DNA from: Motiliproteus sp041586735
Lineage (GTDB): Bacteria > Pseudomonadota > Gammaproteobacteria > Pseudomonadales > Balneatricaceae
Reading direction: 5' to 3'
DNA length: 64,000 bases
NCBI GenBank assembly: GCA_041586735.1
Contig: JBFGZQ010000015.1
Location: 1-64,000, forward strand
Below the pieces are notes generated by a model that worked only from the letters and a program-made list of their open reading frames with translations, searched no databases and was not told the origin of the DNA. Shown piece by piece: positions 44,425 through 53,696 of the stretch. A program made the translations under genes and the position numbers. Each line of letters begins with the position of its first letter. The first letter of the stretch is position 1.

Positions 44425-45275
44425 ACAGTGGCGCTGAAATCCTTGCTAGCACCGCTGCGCGACCCTGCAAACTGATCCAGTTGAGTGATCTGCACCTACC
44501 CGCACTGCTCGGTCAGCGTTACCGAGATTGCGATACCGAGCAGCAGTTGCTACGGGTTCTGGAGCATCTGCAGACCCAGCATTCGGACCTGGATGCGTTA
44601 CTGCTGAGCGGCGATCTGGTGCATCACGGCCATAGGGATGCCTATCGGCGCCTGGCAGGCTATCTCGATCGATTGGCCAAACCCTGGTATTGGATTGCCG
44701 GCAACCACGATTCGCTAGCAGCTATGCAACAGGTTCGCCCGCCGCCATCGACCCCACTGATCTGTGACGGTTGGCAGATCCTGCTGCTGGACAGCACTGC
44801 AGCTGCCGATGGCCAGGGTGGTGGCTCGTTGGCGGACGCCGAGTTGCAGCGGCTTGAGGCGCAGCTGCAGAGCGCTCAGCAGGCAGGCGCATCGTTATTG
44901 TTGGTGCTACACCATAATCCACTCTCGGTACAGAGTCGCTGGCAGGATCAGATTATGCTCGGTAATGCCGAGTGTCTCTGGCAGCTGCTAGGCCGTTATG
45001 AGGTGCCGGTCACCCTGCTGTTTGGGCATGTGCATCAACACTGGGATATTATCCATCAGGGCGTCAGACTGCTCGGCTGCCCCTCGACCGCGGTGCAGTT
45101 TGTCCGTGCCCAGCCACAGTTGTTGGTCGAAACGCAGGGTGCAGCGGCGTTGCCGGGCTATCGTTGGCTCAAGCTGTCTGCTGCTTCGGCGGCAACAACG
45201 GCTAGGGTGGCGGCGCAACCCCAGGCCAATTTCACCGGCTTAGAGACCGGCGTTGAGCGGGTGGCGGCGGGCTAG
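44421..45275 (+). CDS. cpdA: 3',5'-cyclic AMP phosphodiesterase
   Basis: A calcineurin-like metallophosphoesterase of 284 residues. Seen: the metal motifs QLSDLHLP, LLSGDLVHHGH, AGNHDS, LVLHHNP and FGHVHQHWD in the right order. The GTG at 44421 overlaps the yqiB stop (GTGA), which decides the start. Cytoplasmic cAMP breakdown; a class III adenylate cyclase lies 11 kb downstream. Confidence 0.92.
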   Translation: MNSGAEILASTAARPCKLIQLSDLHLPALLGQRYRDCDTEQQLLRVLEHLQTQHSDLDALLLSGDLVHHGHRDAYRRLAGYLDRLAKPWYWIAGNHDSLAAMQQVRPPPSTPLICDGWQILLLDSTAAADGQGGGSLADAELQRLEAQLQSAQQAGASLLLVLHHNPLSVQSRWQDQIMLGNAECLWQLLGRYEVPVTLLFGHVHQHWDIIHQGVRLLGCPSTAVQFVRAQPQLLVETQGAAALPGYRWLKLSAASAATTARVAAQPQANFTGLETGVERVAAG

Positions 45276-45344
45276 GTCATTGTCGATTGGGTATTTTCCC
45301 GAAACTGTGTAAAAATCTGCGCTCTGATCCCTGAGCGATATTGC

Positions 45345-45989
45345 ATGACCCCTACCACCACGCCGCTGTATCTTTATATCCATGGCTTTAACAGCTCGCC
45401 GCAATCCTACAAGGTGCGCCAGTTGCAATCCTGGCTCAGTGACCTGGATCGGGCGGATCGGCTGTTAGTACCTAACCTGCCGTACCCGCCAGCCGCTGCG
45501 GTGGCATTGCTCGAAGCGCTGCTGAGTGACTATTGCTCACGGCCGTTGGTGCTGCTGGGGAGTTCGTTGGGGGGCTTTTATGCCACCTGGTTGACCGAGA
45601 AGTTCGCGGCTCAACAGCCGCTACGTTGCGTGTTGATCAATCCCGCGGTGCGGCCCTTTGAACTGCTCGATGCCTGGCTGGGTGAGAATGAGAATATCTA
45701 TACCCACGAGCGTTATCTATTGACCCGCGAGCATCTGCAGCAGCTACAGGCGTTACACTGCCCGCAGTTAGCCGACCCGAGCCGCTACCTGCTGCTGACG
45801 CAAACCGGCGATGAGGTGCTTGATTATCGTCAGGGGGTAGAAAAATACCGTGAATCTGCACAGCTAGTGACCCCCGGCGGGGAGCACGGTTTTGCCAATT
45901 TTGAAGCCTACTGGCCGCGTATATTTGAGTTCGCTGGAGATAGCGAGCTGCAGCGGTTAGCCGAATCCTATCTCAGAGTCCGCAGTTAA
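45345..45989 (+). CDS. yqiA: Esterase YqiA
   Basis: A 214-residue alpha/beta hydrolase. LYLYIHGFNSSPQSYK gives the oxyanion region and LLGSSLGGFYATWL the serine nucleophile elbow near 72; the C-terminal GGEHGF holds the His. Family members cleave acyl-CoA and short esters. It ends 2 bp before parE. Confidence 0.9.
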   Translation: MTPTTTPLYLYIHGFNSSPQSYKVRQLQSWLSDLDRADRLLVPNLPYPPAAAVALLEALLSDYCSRPLVLLGSSLGGFYATWLTEKFAAQQPLRCVLINPAVRPFELLDAWLGENENIYTHERYLLTREHLQQLQALHCPQLADPSRYLLLTQTGDEVLDYRQGVEKYRESAQLVTPGGEHGFANFEAYWPRIFEFAGDSELQRLAESYLRVRS

Positions 45990-45991
45990 CG

Positions 45992-47884
45992 ATGAATACC
46001 AGCTATAACGCCGACGCTATCGAGGTCCTCAGTGGCCTCGATCCGGTTAGAAAACGTCCGGGCATGTATACCGAAACCGACCGCCCCAACCACTTGGCGC
46101 AGGAGGTGCTGGATAACGCCGTTGATGAGGCGCTGGCGGGTCACGCTAACCAGATAGACGTGATTCTTAACGCGGATAACTCGTTGTCGGTCAGTGATAA
46201 TGGCCGCGGCATGCCGATCGATATCCACCCGGAACACGGCATCAGCGGAGTGGAGCTGATCCTGACTCGACTGCATGCCGGCGCCAAATTCTCCAACAAC
46301 AGCTATCAGTTTTCGGGTGGTCTGCACGGGGTGGGGGTGTCGGTGGTCAATGCGCTGTCGAAGCTGCTCGAAGTGCAGATCAAGCGTGATGGTAACCTCT
46401 ACCGTATCGGTTTTGCCGATGGCGAGAAGGTCTCCGAGCTGGAGGTGATCGATACTGTCGGTAAGCGCAACACCGGTACCGAGGTGCGTTTTCTAGCCGA
46501 TCCTCAGTATTTTGATTCACCCAAGTACGGGGTCAGTCATCTGCGCCATATGTTGCGCGCCAAAGCGGTGCTCTGTCCCGGCTTGAAGGTTAGCTTTACC
46601 GACCTGAGCGGTAAGGCTAAGCAGAAAGAGAGCTGGTATTACCAAGACGGTCTGGTCGACTATCTTAAAGGCGCGACCCAGCTGTTTGAAACCCTACCAC
46701 AGCAGCCATTTTTTGGTTCGTTGACCGGGGAGCTGGAGGCCTGCGAGTGGGCTGTGCAGTGGCTGCCCGAGGGTGGCGATAGCACCACCGAAAGTTATGT
46801 CAATCTTATTCCTACCTCGCAGGGCGGTACTCACGTCAATGGCTTTCGTACCGGCCTGCTTGAGGCTATTCGCGAGTTTTGCGAGTTTCGTAATCTGCTA
46901 CCGCGTGGACTCAAGCTCACCGCCGAGGATATCTGGGAGCGCTGCTGCTACGTGCTGTCGGTCAAGATGCAGGACCCGCAGTTTTCCGGTCAGACCAAGG
47001 AGCGCCTGTCATCACGGCAGGTGGCGGCTTTTGTCAGTGGTACGGTCAAGGATGCCTTTGGTTTATGGCTCAATAAGCATACCGATCAGGGTGAGTTGCT
47101 GGTCGAGTTGGCGATCAGTAATGCCCAGAAACGGATGCGTTTGAGCAAGAAGGTGACCCGCAAACGGGTGACGGCAGGTCCGGCGCTGCCGGGTAAACTG
47201 GCCGATTGCTCCGGCAGCGATGCGCTGAAATCGGAGCTGTTTCTGGTGGAGGGTGATTCTGCAGGCGGTTCGGCCAAGCAGGCCCGTGACCGAGAGTATC
47301 AGGCGGTGATGCCGCTGCGCGGTAAAATTCTCAATACCTGGGAGGTGGAATCGGGCGATATCCTGGCCTCGCAGGAGGTGCACGATATCTCGGTGGCGAT
47401 CGGCGTGGATCCAGGGGTCGAGACCTTTGCAGGCTTAAGGTATGGCAAGATCTGTATTCTGGCCGATGCAGATTCCGATGGCTTGCACATTGCCACCCTG
47501 TTGTGCGCGCTGTTTGTACGCCATTTCAAACCGTTGGTCGAGGCCGGACATGTGTATGTGGCGATGCCGCCGCTGTACCGGATCGATATCGGCAAAGAGG
47601 TGTTTTACGCCCTCGATGAAGCCGAGAAAACCGGCATTCTGGATCGTATCCAGGCCGAAAATAAACGCGGTAAGGTCAATGTGCAGCGCTTTAAGGGGTT
47701 GGGGGAGATGAATCCGCTACAGCTGCGGGAAACTACCATGGCGCGCGATACCCGCCGCCTGGTCCAGTTGGGTATCGATGCCGATGATGGCACCTTCGAG
47801 ATGATGGATATGCTGCTGGCCAAAAAACGCTCGGCAGACCGCAAGAACTGGCTGCAGAGTAAAGGTAATCTGGCCGAGATTTAA
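45992..47884 (+). CDS. parE: DNA topoisomerase IV subunit B
   Basis: The ATPase subunit that powers chromosome decatenation with ParC. 630 residues. Seen: ATP-site motifs RPGMYT, EVLDNAVDEALAGHA, DNGRGMPIDIHPEHG and GGLHGVGVSVVNALS; TOPRIM motifs FLVEGDSAGGSAKQARDR and ADADSDGLHIATLL; and the C-terminal QRFKGLGEMNPLQLRETTM. Normal length. Confidence 0.96.
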   Translation: MNTSYNADAIEVLSGLDPVRKRPGMYTETDRPNHLAQEVLDNAVDEALAGHANQIDVILNADNSLSVSDNGRGMPIDIHPEHGISGVELILTRLHAGAKFSNNSYQFSGGLHGVGVSVVNALSKLLEVQIKRDGNLYRIGFADGEKVSELEVIDTVGKRNTGTEVRFLADPQYFDSPKYGVSHLRHMLRAKAVLCPGLKVSFTDLSGKAKQKESWYYQDGLVDYLKGATQLFETLPQQPFFGSLTGELEACEWAVQWLPEGGDSTTESYVNLIPTSQGGTHVNGFRTGLLEAIREFCEFRNLLPRGLKLTAEDIWERCCYVLSVKMQDPQFSGQTKERLSSRQVAAFVSGTVKDAFGLWLNKHTDQGELLVELAISNAQKRMRLSKKVTRKRVTAGPALPGKLADCSGSDALKSELFLVEGDSAGGSAKQARDREYQAVMPLRGKILNTWEVESGDILASQEVHDISVAIGVDPGVETFAGLRYGKICILADADSDGLHIATLLCALFVRHFKPLVEAGHVYVAMPPLYRIDIGKEVFYALDEAEKTGILDRIQAENKRGKVNVQRFKGLGEMNPLQLRETTMARDTRRLVQLGIDADDGTFEMMDMLLAKKRSADRKNWLQSKGNLAEI

Positions 47885-47963
47885 CGGAGAGGTCATCATC
47901 TTAAAACAGAAGATGCTGACTATTAGTCGTAACACTCCATAACACCCTATACAGAAGTGAATT

Positions 47964-50261
47964 ATGTCAGCCAACGTACAGCTAGATGAAGGTGTTGAGC
48001 GCCAATCATTGAAGGAGTACACCGAGAAAGCCTATCTGGATTACTCGATGTACGTCATTCTTGACCGGGCTTTGCCCCATATTGGCGATGGTCTGAAACC
48101 GGTGCAACGGCGGATCATCTACGCCATGTCCGAGCTGGCGTTGAAAGCCGGGGCCAAGTTTAAAAAGTCTGCCCGTACCGTCGGTGACGTGCTGGGTAAG
48201 TTCCATCCCCACGGTGATAGTGCCTGTTACGAAGCGATGGTGCTGATGGCGCAGCCGTTCTCCTATCGCTATCCACTGGTGGATGGTCAGGGTAACTGGG
48301 GCTCGGCCGATGACCCCAAATCATTCGCCGCGATGCGTTATACCGAATCACGGCTGACCGCCTATAGTTCGCTGTTACTCAATGAGCTGGGGCAGGGTAC
48401 GGTCGAATGGGGCCCCAATTTTGACGGCACCTTGCATGAGCCGCTGACGTTGCCCGCGCAGGTGCCTAACGTGTTGCTTAACGGCGGTACCGGTATCGCG
48501 GTGGGGATGGCGACCGATATTCCCGCGCATAATCTGCGCGAGGTGGTCGGTGCTTGTCTGCATCTGCTGGATAATCCCCAGGCCGATGTCGAGGCGTTGT
48601 GTGAGCATATTCAGGGGCCAGATTTTCCTACCGAGGCGGAGATCATCACCCCGCCGGAAGAGTTGCGAAAACTGTATCACAGCGGTCGCGGTTCGGTGCG
48701 GATGCGCGCGGTGTACACCAAAGAGGAGGGTGACGTGATCATCACCGCGCTGCCGCATCAGGTCTCTGGCGCCAAGGTGCTGGAGCAGATCGCGGCGCAG
48801 ATGCAGGCTAAAAAGTTGCCGATGGTCTCTGATCTACGGGATGAATCCGATCATGAGAATCCGACTCGGCTGGTGATTATCCCGCGTTCTAACCGCGTCG
48901 ATGTCGAGCAGATGATGGCGCACCTGTTCGCCAGCACCGATCTGGAACGTAGCTATAGGGTTAACTTCAATATGATCGGTATCGACGGTCGGCCGCAGGT
49001 CAAAAATCTGCGTCAGATCCTCACCGAGTGGCTACAGTACCGCACCGACACCGTCACTCGCCGCCTCCAATACCGGTTGCAAAAAGTACTGGATCGATTG
49101 CATATCCTCGATGGCCTGTTGGTGGCCTTCCTCAATATCGATGAGGTGATCGAGATTATCCGCGCCGAAGATAAACCCAAGCCGGTGTTGATGGCACGTT
49201 TTGGTATCAGTGATATTCAGGCGGAGGCGATCCTAGAATTGAAATTGCGCCATCTGGCCAAACTCGAAGAGATGCGCATCCGTGGTGAGCAAGACGAGTT
49301 GAATAAAGAGCGCCTGAAACTGGAGAAACTGTTGGGCTCCAAAGCCGCGCTGCGCAAACTGATCAAGCAGGAGTTAACCGCTGCGATGGCGCAGTTTGGT
49401 GATGATCGCCGGTCTCCCATCCGGCTTCGGTCTGAAGCCAAGGCGTTCAGTGAGGTCGACCTGTTGGGTTCCGATCCGATGACGGTGGTGTTATCGAACC
49501 AGGGCTGGGTCAGAGCGGCCAAGGGCTTCGATGTCGATGCCGCGGCGCTGAGTTATAAAGCCGGTGATGGCTACAAACTCTCGGCGCCGGGACGGATGAA
49601 TCAAGCGGCCGTTTTTATCGACTCCAACGGCCGTGCCTACTCGCTGCCGGTGCATACCCTGCCTTCAGCCAGAGGGCAGGGCGAACCCCTGACCGGACGC
49701 TTATCGATACCTAGCGATGCTAGCGTTGATGCGCTGCTGATCGCGGCGCCCGAGCAGCAGTTCCTGCTGGCGGCTGATAGTGGTTATGGTTTTGTCTGCC
49801 AATACGATGATCTGCTGGGTAAAAACAAGGCGGGTAAGGCGGTGCTGAGCCTCTCCAAGGGCAGTCAGGTGATGCAGCCAAAAGCGCTCGGCCAGCACCC
49901 CGGGCAGCTGCTGGCCGCCGTCAGTAACGAAGGGCGTTTGCTGCTGTTTCCCGTTGCCGATCTGCCTAAGCTGGCACGCGGTAAGGGCAACAAAATTATT
50001 AATATTCCCAGCGCCAGGGTCGCCACCCGAGAGGAGTTCGTGGTCGCTATTGAGGTGCTCGATGCCGACGCTAGCCTGACGATCCACGCGGGTAAACGCC
50101 ATCTGACCCTGAAGCCGTCCGATTTACAACACTATTACGGTGAGCGTGGACGTAGAGGCAGTAAGTTGCCCCGTGGGTTGCAGCGTGTCGATCGTCTGAG
50201 CAGTGATTCGACGCTGTTGGATGCCAACCAGGGTGCCGATGCTGACGACAGCGGCAGTTAA
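47964..50261 (+). CDS. parC: DNA topoisomerase IV subunit A
   Basis: The DNA-cleaving subunit of topoisomerase IV, 765 residues. The catalytic Tyr is in AAMRYTESRLTAY. The quinolone-target stretch reads HPHGDSACYEAM, i.e. the Ser and Glu of susceptible enzymes are both present. The C-terminal part carries gyrA-like beta-propeller blades. An 79-bp gap after parE has its own ribosome site. Confidence 0.95.
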   Translation: MSANVQLDEGVERQSLKEYTEKAYLDYSMYVILDRALPHIGDGLKPVQRRIIYAMSELALKAGAKFKKSARTVGDVLGKFHPHGDSACYEAMVLMAQPFSYRYPLVDGQGNWGSADDPKSFAAMRYTESRLTAYSSLLLNELGQGTVEWGPNFDGTLHEPLTLPAQVPNVLLNGGTGIAVGMATDIPAHNLREVVGACLHLLDNPQADVEALCEHIQGPDFPTEAEIITPPEELRKLYHSGRGSVRMRAVYTKEEGDVIITALPHQVSGAKVLEQIAAQMQAKKLPMVSDLRDESDHENPTRLVIIPRSNRVDVEQMMAHLFASTDLERSYRVNFNMIGIDGRPQVKNLRQILTEWLQYRTDTVTRRLQYRLQKVLDRLHILDGLLVAFLNIDEVIEIIRAEDKPKPVLMARFGISDIQAEAILELKLRHLAKLEEMRIRGEQDELNKERLKLEKLLGSKAALRKLIKQELTAAMAQFGDDRRSPIRLRSEAKAFSEVDLLGSDPMTVVLSNQGWVRAAKGFDVDAAALSYKAGDGYKLSAPGRMNQAAVFIDSNGRAYSLPVHTLPSARGQGEPLTGRLSIPSDASVDALLIAAPEQQFLLAADSGYGFVCQYDDLLGKNKAGKAVLSLSKGSQVMQPKALGQHPGQLLAAVSNEGRLLLFPVADLPKLARGKGNKIINIPSARVATREEFVVAIEVLDADASLTIHAGKRHLTLKPSDLQHYYGERGRRGSKLPRGLQRVDRLSSDSTLLDANQGADADDSGS

Positions 50262-50293
50262 ATGGTATTCGACCTGCTTAGGTTCACCACGCG

Positions 50294-50812
50294 GTGAGTC
50301 GGGCCCTGAGTTTTGCGCCGGTGATCGCTACTGGCGCTCGGGTGCTGATTCTGGGTTCGATGCCGGGCCAGCGCTCGCTGGAGCAGTGCCAGTACTATGC
50401 CCACCCCAGAAATAGTTTCTGGCCGATCATGGCGGAGCTGTTTGAATTCTCTAAGGAGCTCGCTTATCCAGAGCGCCTGCTGGCGCTACAGCAGCAGGGT
50501 ATTGCCTTGTGGGATGTGCTAGCCAGTTGCGAGCGCCCTGGCAGTCTAGATGCGGCGATTGTAGAAACCAGCATCCAGGCGAATGACTTTGCCTGGCTGT
50601 TTGGCTGTTATCCGAGTCTTGAGGCGCTGTATTTTAACGGCGCTAAGTCGGAGCAGTGCTACCGAAAATATGTCATCCCAGGGCTGGCAGGCGTAGCTCA
50701 ACCCAGACTGTTACAACGTTTGCCCTCCACCAGCCCCGCGCACGCCAGCCTTGACTACGCGCAGAAACTGCAGTCCTGGCGTCAGGTTGAGCAGCTGCTG
50801 TGCCGTTCGTGA
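50294..50812 (+). CDS. Uracil/hypoxanthine-DNA glycosylase family protein (DNA-deoxyinosine glycosylase type)
   Basis: A 172-residue member of the uracil-DNA-glycosylase superfamily. Seen: VLILGSMPGQRSL with the water-activating region, YYAHPRNSFWPIM, ALWDVLASCERPGSLDAAI, and the C-terminal LPSTSPAHAS loop. These fit the group that removes hypoxanthine or mismatched U from DNA. GTG start at 50294; the ribosome site is weak, so the start could vary. Confidence 0.82.
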   Translation: MSRALSFAPVIATGARVLILGSMPGQRSLEQCQYYAHPRNSFWPIMAELFEFSKELAYPERLLALQQQGIALWDVLASCERPGSLDAAIVETSIQANDFAWLFGCYPSLEALYFNGAKSEQCYRKYVIPGLAGVAQPRLLQRLPSTSPAHASLDYAQKLQSWRQVEQLLCRS

Positions 50813-51091
50813 TTCTTTATCTACACTGTGATAGCTGAAGATTATAGGTCATCAGCAGACCTGATGGCTTATGGGCTGTACTGCTTGATCTTTACCCGCA
50901 CAACGCTGTCATACCGCCGGTACTATTATTGCCAATGAGAAAAAGTAATTTACCAGCACATAGGATTATCAACAAAAAATATAAGAATATAATGTGTCTC
51001 ATTGATGCCGCGCAGCGATCCTTAACTCCGCAGGCGTTGTTCGAGGTAGGAGCCGAGCGCAGGCCGCTAGCGACTTATTTAACGTTGAGGA
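50813..51091. other. Intergenic region before the decayed zone
   Basis: AT-rich, no gene seen. GAGGAG at 51088-51093 is a preserved ribosome site of the broken gene that follows. Confidence 0.4.
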
Positions 51092-51097
51092 GTGACT

Positions 51098-51433
51098 CAT
51101 GAGAAAGGCTTTCTATATGCCATGCCGCAAATGTCGTTAATGGAGCCCGATGCCATCAAGGAGCGCGGTTCAGCATTAAACGCCCGGACTTTCAAGAAGG
51201 CGCTAAACGTCACTGACAAAGTCTTGGTTGATCTCCCGCTGGTCGATAACTTTACTCTAGAACTGGATACCCATCGGATTGACTTTGTTATCTCTTTCGG
51301 CGGCGGATCACCCTATGGCTGCGCTAAAGGCATCGCCCTGGTCGCCACCAATGATGGCACCATTAGAGACTACTCTAAAGACGTCCGCCTATCGGCTAAG
51401 CCTCAGCTGCCTTTAAGTGGTTTAGGGGCTTGA
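51098..51433 (+). pseudogene. Fragment of an iron-containing alcohol dehydrogenase
   Basis: The start MRKAFYMP (ATG 51098) fits group III alcohol dehydrogenases, then the frame shifts near 51122 and continues as QMSLMEPDAIKERG...FKKALNVTDKVLVD. Around 51270 part of the nucleotide domain is deleted (THRI runs into DFVISFGGGSPYGCAKGIALVATN), and the gene stops after SAKPQLPL, where homologues continue for over 200 residues. A pseudogene with frameshift, internal deletion and 3' loss. Confidence 0.8.
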
Positions 51434-51519
51434 TGTCTGAACTCCAGTAGCCTGGATCCTTGGTGCAGGTCTATGTGCAGTATTAGAGCGCAGGTTGTGT
51501 TGCTGAATAGGAACGAATT

Positions 51520-51786
51520 ATGGCAGGTGGTTGGTCCCGTGATGGAGCTGTGCAAGATCAAATTGACGCTAGCGTGGATGACGCTATTGCCGCGGCTCGC
51601 AGTCAGTTACAGGTCGGCGATAGCTTAACGCATTGCGCGGAGTGTGAAGCTTTAATACCCGAGACGCGCCGCAGGGCCATCTCCGGTGTACGCCTGTGTA
51701 TTCGTTGCCAGGCAGCGCTCGAAAAGCAACAAACAAGTCTGAGTACCTATAACCGTCGCGGAAGTAAGGACAGTCAATTGCGCTGA
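51520..51786 (+). CDS. DksA/TraR-type C4 zinc-finger protein (YbiI-like)
   Basis: An 88-residue protein opening MAGGWSRDGAVQDQIDASVDDA, characteristic of the YbiI-like group. Four cysteines form a C-x2-C-x17-C-x2-C finger (CAEC...CIRC, residues about 40-63). Related proteins bind the RNA polymerase secondary channel, but short forms like this have no settled role. It appears intact among broken genes. Confidence 0.85.
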   Translation: MAGGWSRDGAVQDQIDASVDDAIAAARSQLQVGDSLTHCAECEALIPETRRRAISGVRLCIRCQAALEKQQTSLSTYNRRGSKDSQLR

Positions 51787-51844
51787 CCTTTATATCGCTT
51801 CAATAGGGGCGCTTCTGGCAACAATCTAATCCTGAAGGAGCACC

Positions 51845-52612
51845 CAGTGCAGTGAACTCTTCACCTCGTCGGTGTTAACCACCGTTGCCCGAGCCAGCGG
51901 CCGGATTACAATCTCCCAGCTACTGCGTCATTGGCTGACGGTGTGTATCGGCAATATGGTCGGCGCCTGCTTCTTTGTGGTGATCATCTGGTTTGCTCAG
52001 CAGCATATGGGCGGAAAGGGCGCCTGGGGCATTAATGCCATGAATATTGCCCAGCATAAACTGCACCATGATTTTGGGCAGGCCGTCGCCTTAGGGGTAC
52101 TCTGTAATCTGATGGTTTGCCTTGCGGTCTGGATGACATTTTCATGTCGCAGTGCGATCGACAAGATTCTGGTGATGTTGCTGCCGATTGCGATGTTCGT
52201 TGCCAGCGGCTTTGAACACAGTATTGCCAACATGTTTATGATTCCAATGGCGATTATAATTAAAACCTTTGCCATCCCGGAGTTTTGGGCAATGACCGGC
52301 CATAGCCCGGCAGAATTTGCAGAGTTAACGCTGTGTCATTTTATCTTTAATAATCTGCTCCCTGTGACACTTGGTAATATCATCGGAGGCGGTTTTTTAG
52401 TGGGTATGACGTACTGGGTCATTCACCGTTGGCCTGGGTTGAAAACAAAACTTATCCAGCAGTCACCCTCTGTTTACTTCCGATTGTTACTGTTTGGTAA
52501 AAGTGATTTTACATTTCGCCGGGTTGTCATCTACTGTAAAGGGTCTACTATAATCTTATCGAAACGGACAGTGGATATTTGGCTACAGATCGATAATCAG
52601 ATAATTAATTAG
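51845..52612 (+). pseudogene. 5'-truncated formate/nitrite transporter (FocA-like)
   Basis: Homology to FocA begins abruptly at CSELFTSSVLTTVARASGRI; an in-frame TGA lies just upstream at 51833-51835, so about the first 90-120 residues, including the first membrane helices, are missing. The rest (NIGNM..., LGVLCNLMVCLAVWM, FVASGFEHSIANMFMIP, GNIIGGGFLVGMTYWVIHRW) is well kept. After that a 50-residue tail unlike FocA follows. It should not form a working channel. Confidence 0.8.
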
Positions 52613-52631
52613 TAATATACGGAGAGCTTAA

Positions 52632-53015
52632 ATGAGCATATTTACTCATGTAACTGTCGGCACTAACGACTTGAATAAGTCACGTGCATTCTACGATAAT
52701 GTTTTAGGTAAGCTAGGCTGCAAGCGTATCGCTGACTTAGGTGAAAACGGTTCTATTTGGGGCGAAGATGCACCATCATTCTTTGTCTTAAAGCCAGCCA
52801 ATGGTCAGCCAGCAAGCGTAGGTAATGGTGTTACAGTCAGTTTTGCAGCGCCTAGCCGTAGCGCAGTCGACGCCTTCCACGCTGCCGCTGTAGCTGCGGG
52901 TAGCCCAGATGAAGGCGCTCCAGGTACACGAGATTGGGCTCCTAATGCATACGCGGCTTATACTCGCGACACGGATGGTAACAAGCTCGCAGTCTATTGC
53001 TTTAAAGAAGCCTAA
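52632..53015 (+). CDS. VOC-family (glyoxalase-like) protein
   Basis: A single-domain vicinal-oxygen-chelate protein of 127 residues: FTHVTVGTNDLNKSRAFYDNVLG at the N-terminus and RDTDGNKLAVYCFK at the C-terminus give the paired beta-alpha-beta-beta-beta units. GGAGA precedes the ATG. Function of this group (glyoxalase, dioxygenase or resistance protein) cannot be set. Followed by a good terminator, so it is a single-gene unit. Confidence 0.85.
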   Translation: MSIFTHVTVGTNDLNKSRAFYDNVLGKLGCKRIADLGENGSIWGEDAPSFFVLKPANGQPASVGNGVTVSFAAPSRSAVDAFHAAAVAAGSPDEGAPGTRDWAPNAYAAYTRDTDGNKLAVYCFKEA

Positions 53016-53041
53016 AGCGGGTGTAAGTCACCTGTAAGGTT

Positions 53042-53072
53042 AAAAAACACCGATTAGTCGGTGTTTTTTATT
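53042..53072 (+). terminator. Terminator after the VOC gene
   Basis: AAAACACCGA-TTAG-TCGGTGTTTT plus T-run; symmetric, so it may work in both directions. Confidence 0.88.
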
Positions 53073-53696
53073 TTATACACTTAGACGTATAAAACGTATG
53101 TCTGTTTTCTGCTCTGATATTAACTTTAATCTATGCCGTCAAGCGCAAGTATTCAGGAGTGATGTAGCCTTATTGAGGTAAATATAGCATCGTAGCGGAG
53201 GTTGTTGTAATCGTTAGAAATAAACTGAATGCATTTCAGCTATTTTGTTGTCTGCGGCTCTACGGGCTTGTTGTTTTTCTTCAAATAGCGGTTATAGCTA
53301 TTCTGGGTGCGATTGTCGCGGTTTCTCAATATTGTCCCCCCCCCCCCAAAAAAAAAACCAAGTTTTACACGGGCGCTGTTGGGCGTAGCCTTATCACTGC
53401 CCTGCATTAGTAACCTGCGGACAAATAGATTTCCTTATTGACGTGCTGGTTTCCCTGGCGCGGCTTGCAACTGCTGCACCAGCCGGCGTATGTCTCTCTA
53501 TCGTTACGTCTAGCGGATGTCAGTTCGACAGGCTGGGGTCCAATGGGCTGCGTAGCTGTCTTATTGTTACCAGATGGTAAAGGTGATTTGCCATTTAATG
53601 GAATTATCATTTTAACAGGAGTGGCTATAATTATTGCCATAGACGCGGTGGCCAGATCACCGCATGAACTCATCCATACATATAGGAACAACTCTG
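53073..53696. other. Long intergenic region before frmA
   Basis: No gene I can support. It contains a C12-A10 homopolymer at 53336-53357. Open frames on both strands at 53407-53713 overlap each other, have no ribosome site or recognisable domain, and are left out. AGGA at about 53683 serves frmA. Confidence 0.4.
53336..53357. repeat. C12-A10 homopolymer tract
   Basis: Twelve C followed by ten A. Such tracts are prone to slippage and also to sequencing error. Confidence 0.8.
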
